A DNA stretch of 6,413 bases from Flavobacteriaceae bacterium. Lineage in GTDB: Bacteria; Bacteroidota; Bacteroidia; Flavobacteriales; Flavobacteriaceae. The position numbers and the translations under genes were made by a program. The stretch spans positions 1-6,413 of the forward strand of contig JAUYUF010000073.1 of assembly GCA_030694835.1 (NCBI GenBank). The letters run 5' to 3'. Below are positions 6,043-6,413 of this stretch, one piece after another. The notes under the pieces are model-generated. The model saw nothing but the letters and a program-made list of their open reading frames with translations. It did no database searches and was not told where the DNA came from. The number at the start of each line of letters is the position of its first letter. Within the stretch, counting starts at the first letter, position 1.

Positions 6043-6413
6043 TTGGAACTAAAATTCTCGTTAATAATTCCTGTTTACAATCGTCCGCAAGAAATTGAGG
6101 AGTTACTGTATAGTTGTACTTTACAAACCTATCAAAATGATTTCGAAATAATTATTGTAGAAGATGGATCTGAAGAAAAATGTGATATCATTATTAAAAA
6201 ATATGAAAACCATTTAAACATAAAATATTTATTCAAAGAAAATAGTGGAGCAGGAGTAAGTAGAAATTATGGAATGGAACATGCTTTTGGAAATTATTTT
6301 ATCATTTTAGATTCTGATGTTCTTTTACCAACACATTATTTAGAGGAAGTTTTTAAAACTTTAACTCATAATTTTACAGATGCTTTTGGTGGTCCTGATG
6401 CAGCCCATGAATC
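6043..6413 (+). CDS. Family 2 glycosyltransferase, N-terminal part (cut by window end)
   Basis: The frame encodes 123 residues and runs off the window. It shows the GT-A fold landmarks of family 2 glycosyltransferases: FSLIIPVYNRPQEIEELL (5-22), IIIVEDGS (36-43) with the Asp that binds the nucleotide, SGAGVSRNYGMEHAFGNY (68-85), and the metal-binding DSD motif (90-92) in FIILDSDVLLP. Such enzymes move a sugar from a nucleotide sugar to an acceptor, often in surface polysaccharide or lipid glycosylation; the acceptor cannot be told from this part. FGGPDAAHE near the edge resembles flavobacterial relatives usually found next to fabI. No ATG exists in frame between the stop at 6019-6021 and the conserved domain, so TTG 6043 (then ELKFSLIIPVYN) is chosen; ATT 6040 is the only close alternative. 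Its short gap and own promoter box suggest a separate transcript from fabI. Confidence 0.88.
   Translation, partial: MELKFSLIIPVYNRPQEIEELLYSCTLQTYQNDFEIIIVEDGSEEKCDIIIKKYENHLNIKYLFKENSGAGVSRNYGMEHAFGNYFIILDSDVLLPTHYLEEVFKTLTHNFTDAFGGPDAAHE

Noticed and set aside
1..6413. A mobile, defence or other previously undescribed multi-gene system
   Set aside because: All open frames of weight belong to conserved housekeeping families in a familiar flavobacterial order. There are no transposase, integrase, nuclease-helicase or toxin-antitoxin signatures, no direct-repeat array, and no evident shift in composition.

Overview
This window looks like a core-chromosome segment of a very AT-rich member of the Bacteroidota, most likely class Flavobacteriia. 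The basis is the gene content and order (bamD, rpoZ, coaBC, a DUF4835-type gene, recN, then fabI and a family 2 glycosyltransferase), the Bacteroidota-type omega subunit and FabI, and promoter-like boxes of the Bacteroidota TAnnTTTG type. Every supported gene is on the plus strand. I see no tRNA, rRNA, CRISPR array, insertion sequence or phage gene.

Layout. Positions 2-40 hold what may be the last codons of an upstream gene, followed by two overlapping inverted repeats (48-111) and a TAnnTTTG box (121-128). Then comes a compact cluster: bamD (outer-membrane protein assembly lipoprotein) overlaps rpoZ (RNA polymerase omega) by 11 nt; rpoZ is 5 nt from coaBC (coenzyme A synthesis); coaBC overlaps a secreted DUF4835-type gene by 8 nt; and recN (DNA repair ATPase, TTG start) follows after 36 nt. 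No terminator is visible inside this run, so the five genes are probably co-transcribed, with a possible weak extra promoter before recN. After 75 nt containing a clear TAnnTTTG box comes fabI (enoyl-ACP reductase), closed by the one convincing rho-independent terminator (5986-6010). A third clear TAnnTTTG box (6013-6020) then leads into a glycosyltransferase cut off by the window end; it also has no ATG and appears to start at TTG 6043.

How the genes relate. The cluster mixes envelope assembly, transcription, cofactor synthesis, an uncharacterised exported protein and repair. They share a transcript rather than a pathway, apart from the general link of CoA and FabI to lipid synthesis and of BamD to the outer membrane.

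I do not see an undescribed system. The most interesting points are the replacement of two catalytically important positions in the CoaC half of CoaBC (Asn to Asp and Cys to Ser), the DUF4835-type exported protein with exactly two mature-region cysteines in a tight housekeeping operon, and non-ATG starts for recN and the glycosyltransferase.
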